A stretch of DNA of 64,000 nucleotides from Streptomonospora salina (GCF_014204715.1 NZ_JACHLY010000001.1:1328501-1392500), one strand, 5' to 3'; positions 13,115 to 22,474 are shown, counted from the stretch's first letter. Notes: generated by a model not told the origin, from the sequence alone. Program-made: numbers and translations.

Positions 13115-14059
13115 CTACTTGCGCTTGTCGACCTCGTCGGTGAGCTGCGGCGCAACCGTGTGCAGGTCGCCGACCACGCCGAAGTCCGACAGCTCGAAGA
13201 TCGGCGCCTCGGGGTCCTTGTTGACCGCGACGATGTTCTTCGAGGTCTGCATACCGGCCCGGTGCTGGATCGCGCCGGAGATGCCCAGGGCGACGTAGAG
13301 GTTGGGGCTGACCGTCTTGCCGGTCTGGCCCACCTGGAACTGGTTGGGGTACCAGCCGGAGTCGACCGCGGCGCGGGATGCGCCGACGGCGGCACCCAGC
13401 GAGTCGGCCAAGGCCTCGACGGCCGAGAAGTCGTCGGAGCCGACGCCGCGGCCGCCGGAGACCACGATCGCGGCCTCGGTCAGCTCGGGGCGGGCGCCCT
13501 TCTCCTCCACGACGCGCTCGACGACCTTGGCGCCCGTCGCGGCCTCGGACAGCTCGACCGCGGCCTCCTCCAGCTCGGCGGAGCCCGGGGCGGGCTCGGC
13601 CGGAACGGAGTTGGGCCGCACGGCCACCACCGGCACACCCGAGCGCACCCGGGAGTGGGTCACGGTGGCGCCGCCGAAGACGCTGTGCTCGGCGACCGCC
13701 TCACCGGTGATGTCGACCACGTCGGTGAGCACGCCCGAGCCCAGCTTGGCGGCGGTCCGCCCGGCGATCTCCTTGTTCTCGGGGGTCGCCGAGACGAGCA
13801 CGGCCGCGGCCGACTTCTCGCCGGCCAGCTTGGCCAGCAGCTCGGCCTTGGGCGCGACCACGTAGTCGTTCAGCTCGGCCGGGGCCGAGTACACCTTCCG
13901 GGCGCCGTACTCGGCCAGCTTCTCCGTGCCGGACTCGGCGCCGTCGCCGACCCACACGGCCGCGGGCTCGCCGATGCGGCGAGCGGCGGTCAGCAGCTCG
14001 GTGGTGACCTTCTTGACCTCTCCGTCGACCTGGTCGACGAGGACGAGGACCTCAGCCAT
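13115..14059 (-). CDS. etfA: Electron transfer flavoprotein alpha subunit
   Basis: EtfA binds FAD and with EtfB passes electrons from acyl-CoA dehydrogenases to the respiratory chain. The 314-residue protein has the usual length and the C-terminal FAD-binding signature ([21 protein letters not shown] and [17 protein letters not shown]). It lies 30 bases downstream of etfB in the same direction, an operon. No ETF-quinone oxidoreductase is in the window; the enoyl-CoA hydratase at 18152 may belong to the same beta-oxidation physiology. Confidence 0.96.
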   Translation of the reverse strand: MAEVLVLVDQVDGEVKKVTTELLTAARRIGEPAAVWVGDGAESGTEKLAEYGARKVYSAPAELNDYVVAPKAELLAKLAGEKSAAAVLVSATPENKEIAGRTAAKLGSGVLTDVVDITGEAVAEHSVFGGATVTHSRVRSGVPVVAVRPNSVPAEPAPGSAELEEAAVELSEAATGAKVVERVVEEKGARPELTEAAIVVSGGRGVGSDDFSAVEALADSLGAAVGASRAAVDSGWYPNQFQVGQTGKTVSPNLYVALGISGAIQHRAGMQTSKNIVAVNKDPEAPIFELSDFGVVGDLHTVAPQLTDEVDKRK

Positions 14060-14089
14060 CTGTCAATCCTTCCTTCGTCTCCGCCGGAC

Positions 14090-14869
14090 CTAAACGAACT
14101 TCTTCTCGGCGAGGAACTCCGCGGCCTTGCTGCCGCCGTCGCCCTCGTCCTTGACGACGGTGCCGGCGGCCCGCGGCGGAGCCGGCGCGAAGTCGGAGGT
14201 CTCGGTGGCGGCATCGGACAGCCCGACCTGCGCGGCGTCGATACCGGCGTCGGCGATCGACAGCTTCTCCACCGGCTTCTTCTTCGCCTGCATGATCAGC
14301 TTGAACGAGGGGTAGCGCGGTTCGTTGATCTTCTCGACGACCGAGACGACCGCGGGCAGCTGCGCATCGACGACGTCGTAGCCGTAGTCGGTGGCGCGCT
14401 GGATGCGGATGGCCGAGCCGTCGACGTCGACCTTGCCGGCGAGGGTGAGCTGCGGCAGGCCGAGGTACTCGGCCAGCGCCGCGCCGACCACGCCGGTACG
14501 GGCGTCGGTGGATTCCGAACCGAGCACGACGAGGTCGAATTCGACCGTGCCCAGCGCCTTCGACAGCGCGTAGGCGGTCTGCAGCGCGTCGGAGCCGTGC
14601 AGCTCGTCGTCGACGAGGTGCACGGCCTTGTCGGCGCCCATGGACAGCGCCTTGCGGATCGAGTCGGTGGCCTGGTCGGGTCCCATCGTCAGGACGGTGA
14701 CCTCGCCGCCGTGCTTCTCCTTGAGGAGCAGCGCCTCCTCGATGGCGTACTCGTCGAGTTCGTTGATGACGCCGTCCGACGCCGCGCGGTCCAGCGTGTT
14801 GTCGTCGGACGAGAGTTTGCGCTCGGTCGCCGTGTCGGGGACCTGCTTGACCAATACGACAATATTCAT
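14090..14869 (-). CDS. etfB: Electron transfer flavoprotein beta subunit
   Basis: EtfB binds AMP and docks partner dehydrogenases. The 259-residue protein begins MNIVVLVKQVPDT, the standard family start; 35 extra upstream codons (to 14974) are arginine-rich and rejected. The conserved loop (GSESTDARTGVVGAALAEYLGLPQ) and DYGYDVV..LPAVVSV are present. A GGGAGG lies about 13 bases before the ATG. The C-terminal extension (DFAPAPPRAAGTVVKDEGDGG) is the usual linker toward EtfA. First gene of the etfBA operon. Confidence 0.96.
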   Translation of the reverse strand: MNIVVLVKQVPDTATERKLSSDDNTLDRAASDGVINELDEYAIEEALLLKEKHGGEVTVLTMGPDQATDSIRKALSMGADKAVHLVDDELHGSDALQTAYALSKALGTVEFDLVVLGSESTDARTGVVGAALAEYLGLPQLTLAGKVDVDGSAIRIQRATDYGYDVVDAQLPAVVSVVEKINEPRYPSFKLIMQAKKKPVEKLSIADAGIDAAQVGLSDAATETSDFAPAPPRAAGTVVKDEGDGGSKAAEFLAEKKFV

Positions 14870-15038
14870 GGCCGGTGGCCGACCTCCCTGCACTCCCATG
14901 CGTCGCCCACTCGGACGGCGCGGACGCCTGGCGCGCCCGTGGCCCCTTGACGGTGCCAGATGCACTGTTGCCATCGGGTGGCGGGCCGCGTTCCCGTCAC
15001 GCTTCCCGCCTGCGGATATCGCTCTACCACTCCGATGT

Positions 15039-15050
15039 TACTGGCTAGTA
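15039..15050. promoter_or_regulatory. Small dyad upstream of etfB
   Basis: TACTGGCTAGTA has 4-base palindromic ends around a four-base centre. It lies about 170 bases upstream of etfB in the etfB-kinase gap and could be a regulator site; weak evidence. Confidence 0.25.
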
Positions 15051-15110
15051 GCCCCTGCGGCGAACGCGCCCCCGGTCCGACCGGACCGGGCTGCCGGCGA
15101 CGCCGGCGGC

Positions 15111-17135
15111 TCAGCCGCCGAAGAGCGCCCAGCCGGAGGGCCCGCTGCCCATCAGCCACCACGACGGCGCCGATCCGATGCCGTACGAGAGCACCAGCAT
15201 CGCCAGCAGGACCGACGCCACGATCACACCCCAGTAGACATAGGGGTTGCGGATCGTGGCGGAGTCGACGGCGGCGCGCGCCTGGCGCACCGCCCCGCGC
15301 CCGTTGGGCCCCAGGAAGCTCAGCACCACGACCAGGGTGAAGGCGTAGGAGCCCACGAAGTTGGGGGTGTTGGTGCCGTCGCCGGTCAGCATCGTGATCG
15401 CGATGCCGACCACGATCCCCACCAGCAGATAGCCCAACCCGTAGAGCACGTGCGTGCCCAGCGTGCGCACCAGCGCCCAGGGCATGCTCAGCGCGACGAC
15501 CATCGTGTCGGAGCTGCGCGGCCCCCGGGTCTGCAGCCGCCGGGCGTGCTCCGCCTTGACCGTGTCGAGCGCCCCCAGCAGGCTCGCTGTGAACAGTCCC
15601 ACGATCAGGCCCAGCGGCGGCACGGCCAAGCAGATGCCGGCGAGGAACACCAGAACCGGGATGAGCACCAGCCACGGCAGCGGGCGGCCCTCGGGCTCGG
15701 CGTCGTAATAGCCGCCGTCGTGGTCCCCCTTGCCCTGGGAGTCGAAGTAGTCGTCGAGGCGGTCGCCGCCCGACCCGCGGAACCGGTCGAACAGACCGCC
15801 GCCGGATTCCTCGGCCTGGCCCGAGCCCCGCCCGGCGGGCCGCTCGTCGACCGGGGTGAGGATGTCCCGGAAATCCTCGGGCCGCAGCGTGGAGTTGAAG
15901 TACCGGGTGGAGGGGCCCGCGCTCTCGTCTGCCTCGTAGCTGCCGAGCATGCCGGTCTGCTGCGGGTCCCGGGCCTCAGGGCTCGCGCTCTGCTCGGCAC
16001 CGCCGACCCGGGTCCGGTCGGCACCCGACTCCGCCCCGGCCACGTAGGTCTGATCGGCACCGCCGCCGACCCGGGTCCGGTCGGCACCCGGCTCCGCCCC
16101 GGCCGCGAAAGTGCGGTCCGCGCCCGAATCGGCGCCGGGGCCGTCGCCGCTCGCGGCCGCAGCGCCCGCCGCGCCCGCGGCCACGGCTCCCGGGGCGCCG
16201 CCGGAGGCCGCGCGGTCCTCCCGGCCGGACTCGGCGGTGGGTGCCTGCACCGTGTGGTTGCCGGTCAGTCCGCTGCTGACGTAGGTGGCGACGTCCTCGT
16301 CCAGCGGCAGGTCCAGGTTGAGCCGGCTGGTCTGGGCGACGAGGTCGGCGGCCGAGGGGCGCGCGGACATGTCGCGCGAAACCGCGGCCTGGACCAGCGG
16401 CTTGAGCCGGTCGGGCATCCCGTCGAGGGCGATCTCGCCGTTGAGGATGCGGAAGAAGATGACCTCGAAGGACCCCGCGCCGTAGGGCGGGTTTCCCGTC
16501 GAGGCGAAGGCGACCGTGCCGCCCCAGGCGTGGACGTCGGTGGCCGGGCCGAGGTCGGTGCCCTCGATGACCTCCGGGGACAGGTAGCTGGGAGTGCCGA
16601 CGAACGTGCCGGTCTGGGTGAGCTTGGCGCCGTCGACGGCGTGGGCGATACCGAAGTCGATGACGATCGGCTCGCCGTTGGAGATGATGACGTTTCCGGG
16701 CTTGAGGTCGCGGTGGACGACGTCGGCGGCGTGGATGTCCTCGATCGCGCGCGCCAGGCCCGCCACGTACCGGCTCAGCGCCCGGCCGCGCAGCGGGCCG
16801 TGGTCGGTGACGGTGGAGTCGAGCGTGGGGCCGGGGATGTACTCGGTGACCACCCAGGGAAGCTCGGCGTCGGTGTCGGCGTCGATGACTTCGGCGACGT
16901 TGGTGCTGTGCACCCGGCGCATGGTCGCGACCTCGCGCGCCAGCCGCGCGCGGGCGATGTGGTCGCCGGCGACCTCGGAGCGCAGCACCTTGATCGCGAC
17001 GAGCCGGTCCTGCCGGGGGTCGACGGCTTGATACACGACGCCCATCCCGCCCTGGCCGATCCGGCGGCGGATCACGTACGGGCCGACGCGCTCCGGCAGC
17101 TCCTCTCCCTCGGGGAAACCTGCCGACATTGCCAT
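15111..17135 (-). CDS. Membrane Ser/Thr protein kinase with polytopic C-terminus
   Basis: The 674-residue protein has a full Hanks-type kinase domain (about residues 18-275): GQGGMG P-loop, Lys49, Glu68, HRDLKPGN (141-148), DFG at 160-162 and GTPSYLSPE activation segment. A flexible linker follows with near-repeats of GADRTRVGG (two copies plus variants around 340-390), rich in Thr and Ser, plausible autophosphorylation sites. The C-terminus (about 490-674) has roughly five membrane helices and no PASTA domains, unlike PknB, so wall-fragment sensing as in PknB is not indicated. Start at 17135; a Met two codons later (MSAGF) is equally possible. Substrates unknown. Confidence 0.92.
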   Translation of the reverse strand: MAMSAGFPEGEELPERVGPYVIRRRIGQGGMGVVYQAVDPRQDRLVAIKVLRSEVAGDHIARARLAREVATMRRVHSTNVAEVIDADTDAELPWVVTEYIPGPTLDSTVTDHGPLRGRALSRYVAGLARAIEDIHAADVVHRDLKPGNVIISNGEPIVIDFGIAHAVDGAKLTQTGTFVGTPSYLSPEVIEGTDLGPATDVHAWGGTVAFASTGNPPYGAGSFEVIFFRILNGEIALDGMPDRLKPLVQAAVSRDMSARPSAADLVAQTSRLNLDLPLDEDVATYVSSGLTGNHTVQAPTAESGREDRAASGGAPGAVAAGAAGAAAASGDGPGADSGADRTFAAGAEPGADRTRVGGGADQTYVAGAESGADRTRVGGAEQSASPEARDPQQTGMLGSYEADESAGPSTRYFNSTLRPEDFRDILTPVDERPAGRGSGQAEESGGGLFDRFRGSGGDRLDDYFDSQGKGDHDGGYYDAEPEGRPLPWLVLIPVLVFLAGICLAVPPLGLIVGLFTASLLGALDTVKAEHARRLQTRGPRSSDTMVVALSMPWALVRTLGTHVLYGLGYLLVGIVVGIAITMLTGDGTNTPNFVGSYAFTLVVVLSFLGPNGRGAVRQARAAVDSATIRNPYVYWGVIVASVLLAMLVLSYGIGSAPSWWLMGSGPSGWALFGG

Positions 17136-17534
17136 TGCGAATTCATCCCCTCAAACCTGGCACACCACGACATCAAGCCTATCCGCTGGGAATGGCCGGA
17201 CCGGCAGGGCGGGACCCGCCCGGCGGGCCGAACAGCCGCCTTCCCCGCCGCACGACGGTCACGTCCCCCGGCGCCGCGGCGGAAGGCTCCGATCCGCGGG
17301 CGGCTCCCCGAAGAAAAGCCGACCGGGCCGGGCCGGCGCGGGAGGACCGCGGCGGCGACGGGGCCGCACAGGTCCCGAACGTCCAAGCGACCACACGAGT
17401 ATGACGCACGTTTCGCGCGCGTGGTTCCCCTGCGGCGCACCGGCTCCGGCAACCGGCCGGAGCCGGTCGGGTGGCGGGTTCCGGGTGCGGCGATCCGGCG
17501 TGCGCCGGCGGACCGCGAACCCGGATCATTCGGC
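17136..17534. other. Intergenic region, kinase to YbaK-like gene
   Basis: About 400 GC-rich bases with no convincing coding frame. It holds the kinase promoter region and, at 17439-17467, a hairpin described separately. Nothing else recognised. Confidence 0.4.
17439..17467 (-). terminator. Hairpin downstream of the YbaK-like gene
   Basis: Perfect 11-bp stem (17439-17449 with 17457-17467) and a seven-base loop, 68 bases past the stop of the YbaK-like gene. No T tract; likely terminator of the minus-strand gene. Confidence 0.5.
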
Positions 17535-18071
17535 TCAGTCCGTGGGCACCCCCAGGCCCGCGATCGGCTCGGCGCCGGGCAGCTCACCCAGATCGGCGCC
17601 GGGCAGCACCAGCTTGGCGGACCGCAGCCCGCTGCCGATCACCACGGGGCCCGCCTCCAGCACCGCCGGGTCGACCAGGACCGGCCAGTCCTCCGGCAGG
17701 CCGAGCGGGGTGATCCCGCCGTACTCCATCCCCGTAGCGGCGACCGCCTCGCCCTGGGGCGCGAAGGACGCCTTGCGCGCCCCCAGATGGCGCCGCACGA
17801 CGCCGTTGACGTCGGCGCGGGCGGTGGCCGGCACCATGCACGCCGCCATACGCACCTGCCCCGCCCGTTTAGCCGCGATCACCACGCAGTTGGCCGAGCT
17901 GCCCAGCGGGATGCCGTAGGCGGCGGCGCACTCGGCGGTATCGGCGAAGTCGGGGTCGATGGGCGCCGCCAGCACCCGCTCGGCCGGCTCCCAGCCTTCG
18001 AGCCCGGCGGCGACCGGGGCCGCCAGCAGGTCGGGTCGCTCCCGGGCCGGTTCCGTCGTCAATCCCCACAT
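17535..18071 (-). CDS. YbaK/EbsC-family aminoacyl-tRNA deacylase
   Basis: A 178-residue protein of the family that hydrolyses mischarged tRNAs such as Cys- or Ala-tRNA(Pro) in trans. Visible family traits: the CAAAYGIPLGSSANCVVIAAKR segment in the usual place of the substrate pocket, HLGARKASFAP, and the glycine-rich YGGITPLGL loop near the end. The ATG at 18071 has GGAGGAG just upstream. The same-direction enoyl-CoA hydratase ends about 80 bases upstream; a shared transcript is possible. Which amino acid it edits cannot be told. Confidence 0.8.
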   Translation of the reverse strand: MWGLTTEPARERPDLLAAPVAAGLEGWEPAERVLAAPIDPDFADTAECAAAYGIPLGSSANCVVIAAKRAGQVRMAACMVPATARADVNGVVRRHLGARKASFAPQGEAVAATGMEYGGITPLGLPEDWPVLVDPAVLEAGPVVIGSGLRSAKLVLPGADLGELPGAEPIAGLGVPTD

Positions 18072-18151
18072 GTGCCTGTCTCTCCTCCTGCGCGTACGTG
18101 GCGGGCCCGCCGCGGGGCCGGCGGGTCCCGCGGCGGCGGAGCCGGGAAGGC

Positions 18152-18961
18152 CTAGCGGCCCGAGAAGCGGGCTTTGCCGGGGCCCTCCTCGACGAAACTG
18201 CGCATGCCCGCCTTCTGGTCCTCGGTGGCGAACAGCCCGGCGAAGTGCATCCGCTCGATCTCCAACCCGGTGGCCAGGTCGGTCTCCAGACCGCCGTCGA
18301 TCGCCTGCTTGGCGGCCCGAAGGGCGAGCGCGGGGCCGCCTGCGTAGCTGGCGGCCATGGCGATCGCCCGGTCGTAGACCTCCGACGGTGCGACGACGGC
18401 GTCGACGAGACCGATGGACAGCGCCTCCTCGGCCGCGGCGTGGCGCCCGGTGTAGATCAGATCCTTGGCCCGGGACGGGCCGACCAGCCGCGCGAGGCGC
18501 TGGGTGCCGCCCGCGCCGGGGATCACGCCCAGGCGGATCTCGGGCTGGCCGAGCCGGGCGTCCTCGGCGGCCACCCGGAAATCGGCGCACAGCGCCAGCT
18601 CGCAGCCGCCGCCGAGCGCGAACCCGGTGATGGCGGCGATGACCGGCTTGGGGATGCCCGCCACAGCTGTCATCGCTTCCTGCAGGCCGCGCGCGTGGTC
18701 CGAGATCTCGGCGAAGCCCATCTCCGCCATCTCCGTGACGTCGGCGCCGGCGGCGAAGACCCGTTCCCCGCCGTAGACGACCACCGCCCGCACGTCGTCG
18801 TCGGCGCCGACGCGCTCGGCCGCGGCTCTGATCTCCCGCTGCATCCGCGCGTCGAGGGCGTTCATCTTCGGCCGGTCCAACCGGAGCACGGCCACCGCCG
18901 GGTGCTCGGCGTCGCGCTCCACCCGCACGGACCCGCCCGTGCCCTCGTCCAGCGTCGTCAT
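18152..18961 (-). CDS. Enoyl-CoA hydratase (crotonase family)
   Basis: A 269-residue crotonase-fold enzyme, probably hydrating 2-enoyl-CoA in fatty acid beta-oxidation. Both catalytic glutamates are in place: the first in ALGGGCELALCADF and the second in GQPEIRLGVIPGAGGTQRL; the oxyanion-hole loop (VFAAGADVTEM) is normal. The ATG at 18961 follows GAGAGGGG; 43 extra codons upstream are not family-like. The exact substrate chain is not predictable. It may cooperate with etfBA in the window. Confidence 0.93.
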   Translation of the reverse strand: MTTLDEGTGGSVRVERDAEHPAVAVLRLDRPKMNALDARMQREIRAAAERVGADDDVRAVVVYGGERVFAAGADVTEMAEMGFAEISDHARGLQEAMTAVAGIPKPVIAAITGFALGGGCELALCADFRVAAEDARLGQPEIRLGVIPGAGGTQRLARLVGPSRAKDLIYTGRHAAAEEALSIGLVDAVVAPSEVYDRAIAMAASYAGGPALALRAAKQAIDGGLETDLATGLEIERMHFAGLFATEDQKAGMRSFVEEGPGKARFSGR

Positions 18962-19136
18962 AGGCCCCTCTCCCGCCATCGGCTGCCCCGCCGCGGTCCG
19001 GCCGGACCGGCTGCGCCGTCCGGCGCCCGCGCCCGGCCGCGCGACGCTCGCCCACCAATACCTACCACTGCCCACCCGGCGGACCGCCACCCCGGCGAGG
19101 CCGTCGTCGGCGCGGCCTCCCGGGATCCGGACGGCG

Positions 19137-19982
19137 TCAGAAGGTGAGGGGAGTCCAGGTGCCGGCGGCGAGGGAGACGGCGTGGGCGGCGGCGACCAGG
19201 ACGACGGTGCCGGCGACGAGCGCGGTGTCGGTCCCGCGCCAGACGCTCACGCGGGCGTGGCTGCGCGGACCGCCCGCGAATCCCCGGGCGTCCATCGCCA
19301 TGGCCAGCAGCGTCCCGGTACGGATGGCGCGCACCAGTAGCGCGAAGATCTTGCCTGTGAAGATCGCGACCGCGCGCGCCGGGTTTCCGCCGGCGTCCAG
19401 GCCGCGGGCGCGGCGGGCGCGGCCCAGCGTGCGCCACTGCTCCACCAGCAGCGGTACCAGGCGCAGCGCGGCGAGCACCGCGATGGCCGGGCGCTCCGGT
19501 ACCCGCAGCCGCTGCACGAGGGAGTCGGCCATGTCGGTGGGGTCGCTGGTGATCGCCGCGAGCAGGCTCGGCAGCGCGATCGCCAGCAGCCGCACCGCGG
19601 CACCGAGCGCCCCCATCGGCCCCTCTTCCCCGAAGACCAGGTTGACCAAGCCGATCGAGGCGCCCATCAGCAGCAGCGGCACGCTCAGGGTGAGCAGCCG
19701 CGCCCGGTCCAGCCCGGCGAAGGCGACCAGCACCAGCCCGGCGGCCAGAACGATCCCGGGGGTCACCGGGTCGACGACGGGTACCAGCCCCGCCACGATG
19801 AGCACGGCGGCCAGCAGTTTGCCCGCGGGGTCGGCCCGCGGCAGCCACGCCCGCCGCGCGGGCCGGGTCGCGCCGGTGGCGGCGGCACCGGCGGCACCGG
19901 CGGCACCGGCGGCACCGGCGGCACCCGGACGGTCGGGCCCGGGTACGGGCTGCGCACCCCGGCGGGTCCCGGCGGCGCTCAT
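19137..19982 (-). CDS. ykoC: ECF transporter T component
   Basis: The transmembrane coupling subunit of an energy-coupling-factor importer; it links ATP hydrolysis to the vitamin-binding S subunit. The 281-residue protein has about five to six helices and the two Ala-Arg-Gly coupling motifs of EcfT proteins (RARRARGLDAGG near 190 and AMDARGFAG near 230). The N-terminus has a (Ala-Ala-Gly) run coded by five 9-bp repeats, probably a flexible tail. ATG at 19982 overlaps the ATPase stop by four bases. Named by order and the TPP riboswitch upstream of the operon. Confidence 0.88.
   Translation of the reverse strand: MSAAGTRRGAQPVPGPDRPGAAGAAGAAGAAGAAATGATRPARRAWLPRADPAGKLLAAVLIVAGLVPVVDPVTPGIVLAAGLVLVAFAGLDRARLLTLSVPLLLMGASIGLVNLVFGEEGPMGALGAAVRLLAIALPSLLAAITSDPTDMADSLVQRLRVPERPAIAVLAALRLVPLLVEQWRTLGRARRARGLDAGGNPARAVAIFTGKIFALLVRAIRTGTLLAMAMDARGFAGGPRSHARVSVWRGTDTALVAGTVVLVAAAHAVSLAAGTWTPLTF
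19881..19925 (+). repeat. Five perfect 9-bp tandem repeats inside the T-component gene
   Basis: GGCGGCACC is repeated five times without change, in frame, coding (on the minus strand) a Gly-Ala-Ala run near the N-terminus of the ECF T subunit. Slippage here would alter tail length by three residues per unit without a frameshift. Confidence 0.9.
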
Positions 19983-21652
19983 CGGGTCCCCCTCTGCCCG
20001 CGGTGACGGTCGTTCCCCTCGGCGTCTGCGGGGCCGCCACCCGCGTCGCCGCCCGGAGCACCGTCGGCGACCGCCTCCGCGCCCGCGTCGGTGCGGGCCT
20101 CCGGCGCACGGGTGCAACCGCCGATCAGAGGTATCTCGACATCGGCGAAGCGGTCCAGCAACACGGCGTCGTGGGTGGCGGCGACGACGGCGCGGCCCTC
20201 GGCCCGCAGGTCCGACAGCAGCTCCACCAGCTCCTGCCAGGTGCGCATGTCCTGGCCGAACGTCGGCTCGTCCAGCAGCAGCGCATCGGGGGCGTGGGAG
20301 GCGCCTGAGCTCAGCGCCGTCGCCACCGAGAGCCGCCGCTTCTCCCCGCCCGACAGGGTGAAAGGGTGCACGTCGGCGAGGTCGGCCAGCCGCAACCGCT
20401 CCAGGAGTTCGCCGACCCGGCTGCGGATCTCGCGCGGCCCCATCCCGGCCCGGCGCGGTGCGAATGCGAGCTCGTCGCGGACGCTGCCGGTGACGAACTG
20501 GTCCTCGGCGTGCTGGAACACGGTGCCGACATGGCGCGCCAACCGGCGGGCCGGCCACGCCGCCAACGGGCGCGTGCTGACCTCGGCCAGGCGGCCGTGC
20601 GGCGCGACGGTTCCGGACTCGGGCGCGTCCAGCCCGGCGAGCAGGCCCAGCAGCGTCGACTTGCCCGCACCGTTGGGCCCGGTCAGGGCGGTCGCGGTAC
20701 CCGAGCGCACCACGGCGTCGGCCCCGTGCAGCACCCGGCCGCCCGCGGAATCCAGCAGCCCGATCCCGCCGGGTGCCCGGGCCGTGCAGCCGGCGGCCTC
20801 GATCACGGCCGGACCCGGAACACCCGGCCGCACCCGCGGGCACGGCTCGCGGCCCGGCACCCATACGCCCCGCTCGGCCAGACGGCGGCCGTGGTCGGCG
20901 AAAACCGCACCGGGCGCACCGTCGGCGACCACCCCTCCCCCGGGTTCGACCACCACGACCCGGTCGACCAGCTCGGCCACCGCGTCCTCGGCTTCACCCG
21001 CGCTCGCGGCGTCGCCGACGACCTCGGCCACGCGGTGCTCGACGAGGACCATGGTGGCTTCGCTCCTGCGCAGCAGCCTCTCCAGCACACGCCGGACGCG
21101 GGCGGCGCCGGCGCGGTCGAGGTTGGCGGTGGGTTCGTCGAGCAGCAGCAGGCGCGGGCGCATCGCCAGCGCCCCCGCCAGTACCAGCCGCTGCTTCTCC
21201 CCACCCGACAGCGCCGCTGTCGGCCGTTCGGGCCCGTAACCGAAGCCGACCTCGTCCAGAGCGCCGCGCACGCGCTCCCGGATCTGCGCGCGCTCCAGTC
21301 CGAGGTTCTCCGGGCCGAAGGCGACGTCGTCGCCGGAGCGGGCCATGACGAGCTGGGTATCGGGGTCTTGGCTGACCAGGGACAGGGACCCGCGCGTCGC
21401 CTCGGCGGGGCCGCCGTCGACGCGCAGCCGCCCCTCCTCGTCGCCGGAGACGGCGCCGGAGGGGCCGGTCAGCCCGGCCATGGCGTGCAGCAGCGTGCTC
21501 TTTCCCGCCCCGGAGGCGCCGAGCAGCAGGACCCGCTCGCCCGGCTCGACGGCGAGGTCGACGCCGCGCAGCGACCATCCGCTGCGGCCGGAGTGGCGCC
21601 AGCCCCAGCCGGCCAGCTCGACCCGCGCCCCGCCGGTGCCGGCGGTGCTCAT
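19979..21652 (-). CDS. ykoD: ECF transporter fused double ATPase
   Basis: A 557-residue protein with two ABC ATPase domains in one chain, as in YkoD, powering thiamine-precursor uptake. First domain: Walker A GASGAGKST, signature LSGGEKQR, Walker B LLLLDEPTANLD. Second: GPNGAGKST, LSGGEKRR, LLLDEPTFGQD. Both look catalytically complete. An acidic Gly/Ala-rich tail follows. The ATG at 21652 overlaps the stop of the S-component gene, and its own stop overlaps the T-component start, so the three subunits are translated in a chain. Confidence 0.95.
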   Translation of the reverse strand: MSTAGTGGARVELAGWGWRHSGRSGWSLRGVDLAVEPGERVLLLGASGAGKSTLLHAMAGLTGPSGAVSGDEEGRLRVDGGPAEATRGSLSLVSQDPDTQLVMARSGDDVAFGPENLGLERAQIRERVRGALDEVGFGYGPERPTAALSGGEKQRLVLAGALAMRPRLLLLDEPTANLDRAGAARVRRVLERLLRRSEATMVLVEHRVAEVVGDAASAGEAEDAVAELVDRVVVVEPGGGVVADGAPGAVFADHGRRLAERGVWVPGREPCPRVRPGVPGPAVIEAAGCTARAPGGIGLLDSAGGRVLHGADAVVRSGTATALTGPNGAGKSTLLGLLAGLDAPESGTVAPHGRLAEVSTRPLAAWPARRLARHVGTVFQHAEDQFVTGSVRDELAFAPRRAGMGPREIRSRVGELLERLRLADLADVHPFTLSGGEKRRLSVATALSSGASHAPDALLLDEPTFGQDMRTWQELVELLSDLRAEGRAVVAATHDAVLLDRFADVEIPLIGGCTRAPEARTDAGAEAVADGAPGGDAGGGPADAEGNDRHRGQRGTR

Positions 21653-22272
21653 CCGCGTGCCGAGGGGAACGCCGAGAGCGCACCGGCGCGGGCCAGGGCC
21701 GAAGTCAGCAGCCGGGCGCCCGCGCCGGCGACGACAGCGGCGCTGACCACGACGAGGACCCCGAAGGTGAGCTGGAAGGACAGCGGCCAGGTGGGGTAAT
21801 ACCGGACGTTGTCCCATACGGCGGGGGCGATACCGGCGGCCGCTCCGGCCAGGACCGAGACCGCCGCGCCCCAGCGGCGGTAGCGTCCGGCGGCGAAGAC
21901 CAGCTCGGGCAGCAGGCCTTGGACGAACCCGGCCAGGACGGCCTCCACGCCCCAGGGGGTGCCCAGCATCATGGACACGAACGCCGCAGCGGTGGAGGTC
22001 AGTACGGCGGCGCCGGGTTTGCGGACGACGAGTGCACCCAGGACTCCGGGCAGCAGCCACACGCCGTAGATGAGGGCTTGGGCGGGCGGGAAGAAGGCGA
22101 ACAGCGGGGCGGACACCTGCCACAGCAGGTTCCACGCCCAGAAGACGACGCCGAAGGCCACACCCAGTACCGCGGGCACGACGATGTCCACGGTGCGGTA
22201 GCGCGCGGGTCCGCCGGCGGCCGCGGTCGACGCGGCGCTCATGTCGTGGATCGGCCGCTTCTGTTCACTCAC
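21649..22272 (-). CDS. ykoE: ECF transporter S component, thiamine-related (YkoE type)
   Basis: The substrate-binding membrane subunit of the importer, 207 residues with about six helices and the family style of YkoE (VVPAVLGVAFGVVFWAWNLLW, MMLGTPWGVEAVLAGFVQGLLPELVF). The TPP riboswitch in its leader makes thiamine or its pyrimidine precursor the likely cargo. The chosen start is GTG at 22272; an ATG ten codons later is an alternative. First gene of the S-AA'-T operon; no ykoF homologue is seen. Confidence 0.88.
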   Translation of the reverse strand: MSEQKRPIHDMSAASTAAAGGPARYRTVDIVVPAVLGVAFGVVFWAWNLLWQVSAPLFAFFPPAQALIYGVWLLPGVLGALVVRKPGAAVLTSTAAAFVSMMLGTPWGVEAVLAGFVQGLLPELVFAAGRYRRWGAAVSVLAGAAAGIAPAVWDNVRYYPTWPLSFQLTFGVLVVVSAAVVAGAGARLLTSALARAGALSAFPSARG

Positions 22273-22386
22273 AGGACGTCCCTTCGCAGTCGGCGCGAGG
22301 GAGACCAGGCCAAGAGCGCCGGCCCGGCTCCGCGTGCCCCGCGTCGAACGGGATACACGGCCGCGCCGAACCGGCGGACGGGTTCA

Positions 22387-22474
22387 CGACTCCCTGCGCT
22401 GGCATTACCCAGATCAGGTGTGTGAGGGTCTGCGGTCGCGGCCGCACTCTCAGCGCCTCAGCGCTCCCCTGTCG
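22387..22474 (-). promoter_or_regulatory. TPP riboswitch (THI element)
   Basis: Read on the minus strand the region shows CTGAGAG, then an ACCC segment, CACCTGATCTGGGTAATGCC and GCGCAGGGAG in the order of the TPP aptamer, closed by a CGAC/GTCG P1 helix (22471-22474 with 22387-22390). It ends 115 bases before the S-component start, so thiamine pyrophosphate should turn off the transporter operon, probably by masking translation. Confidence 0.93.

Noticed and set aside
10667..14950. Plus-strand 1,427-codon frame opposite the cysteine desulfurase and etfBA
   Set aside because: High-GC antisense shadow, Gly/Arg/Val-rich with no domain; the opposite strand carries well-known enzymes.
19881..19925. 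Tandem repeat as a CRISPR-like array
   Set aside because: Nine-base units without spacers, in frame in a transporter gene; a simple sequence repeat.
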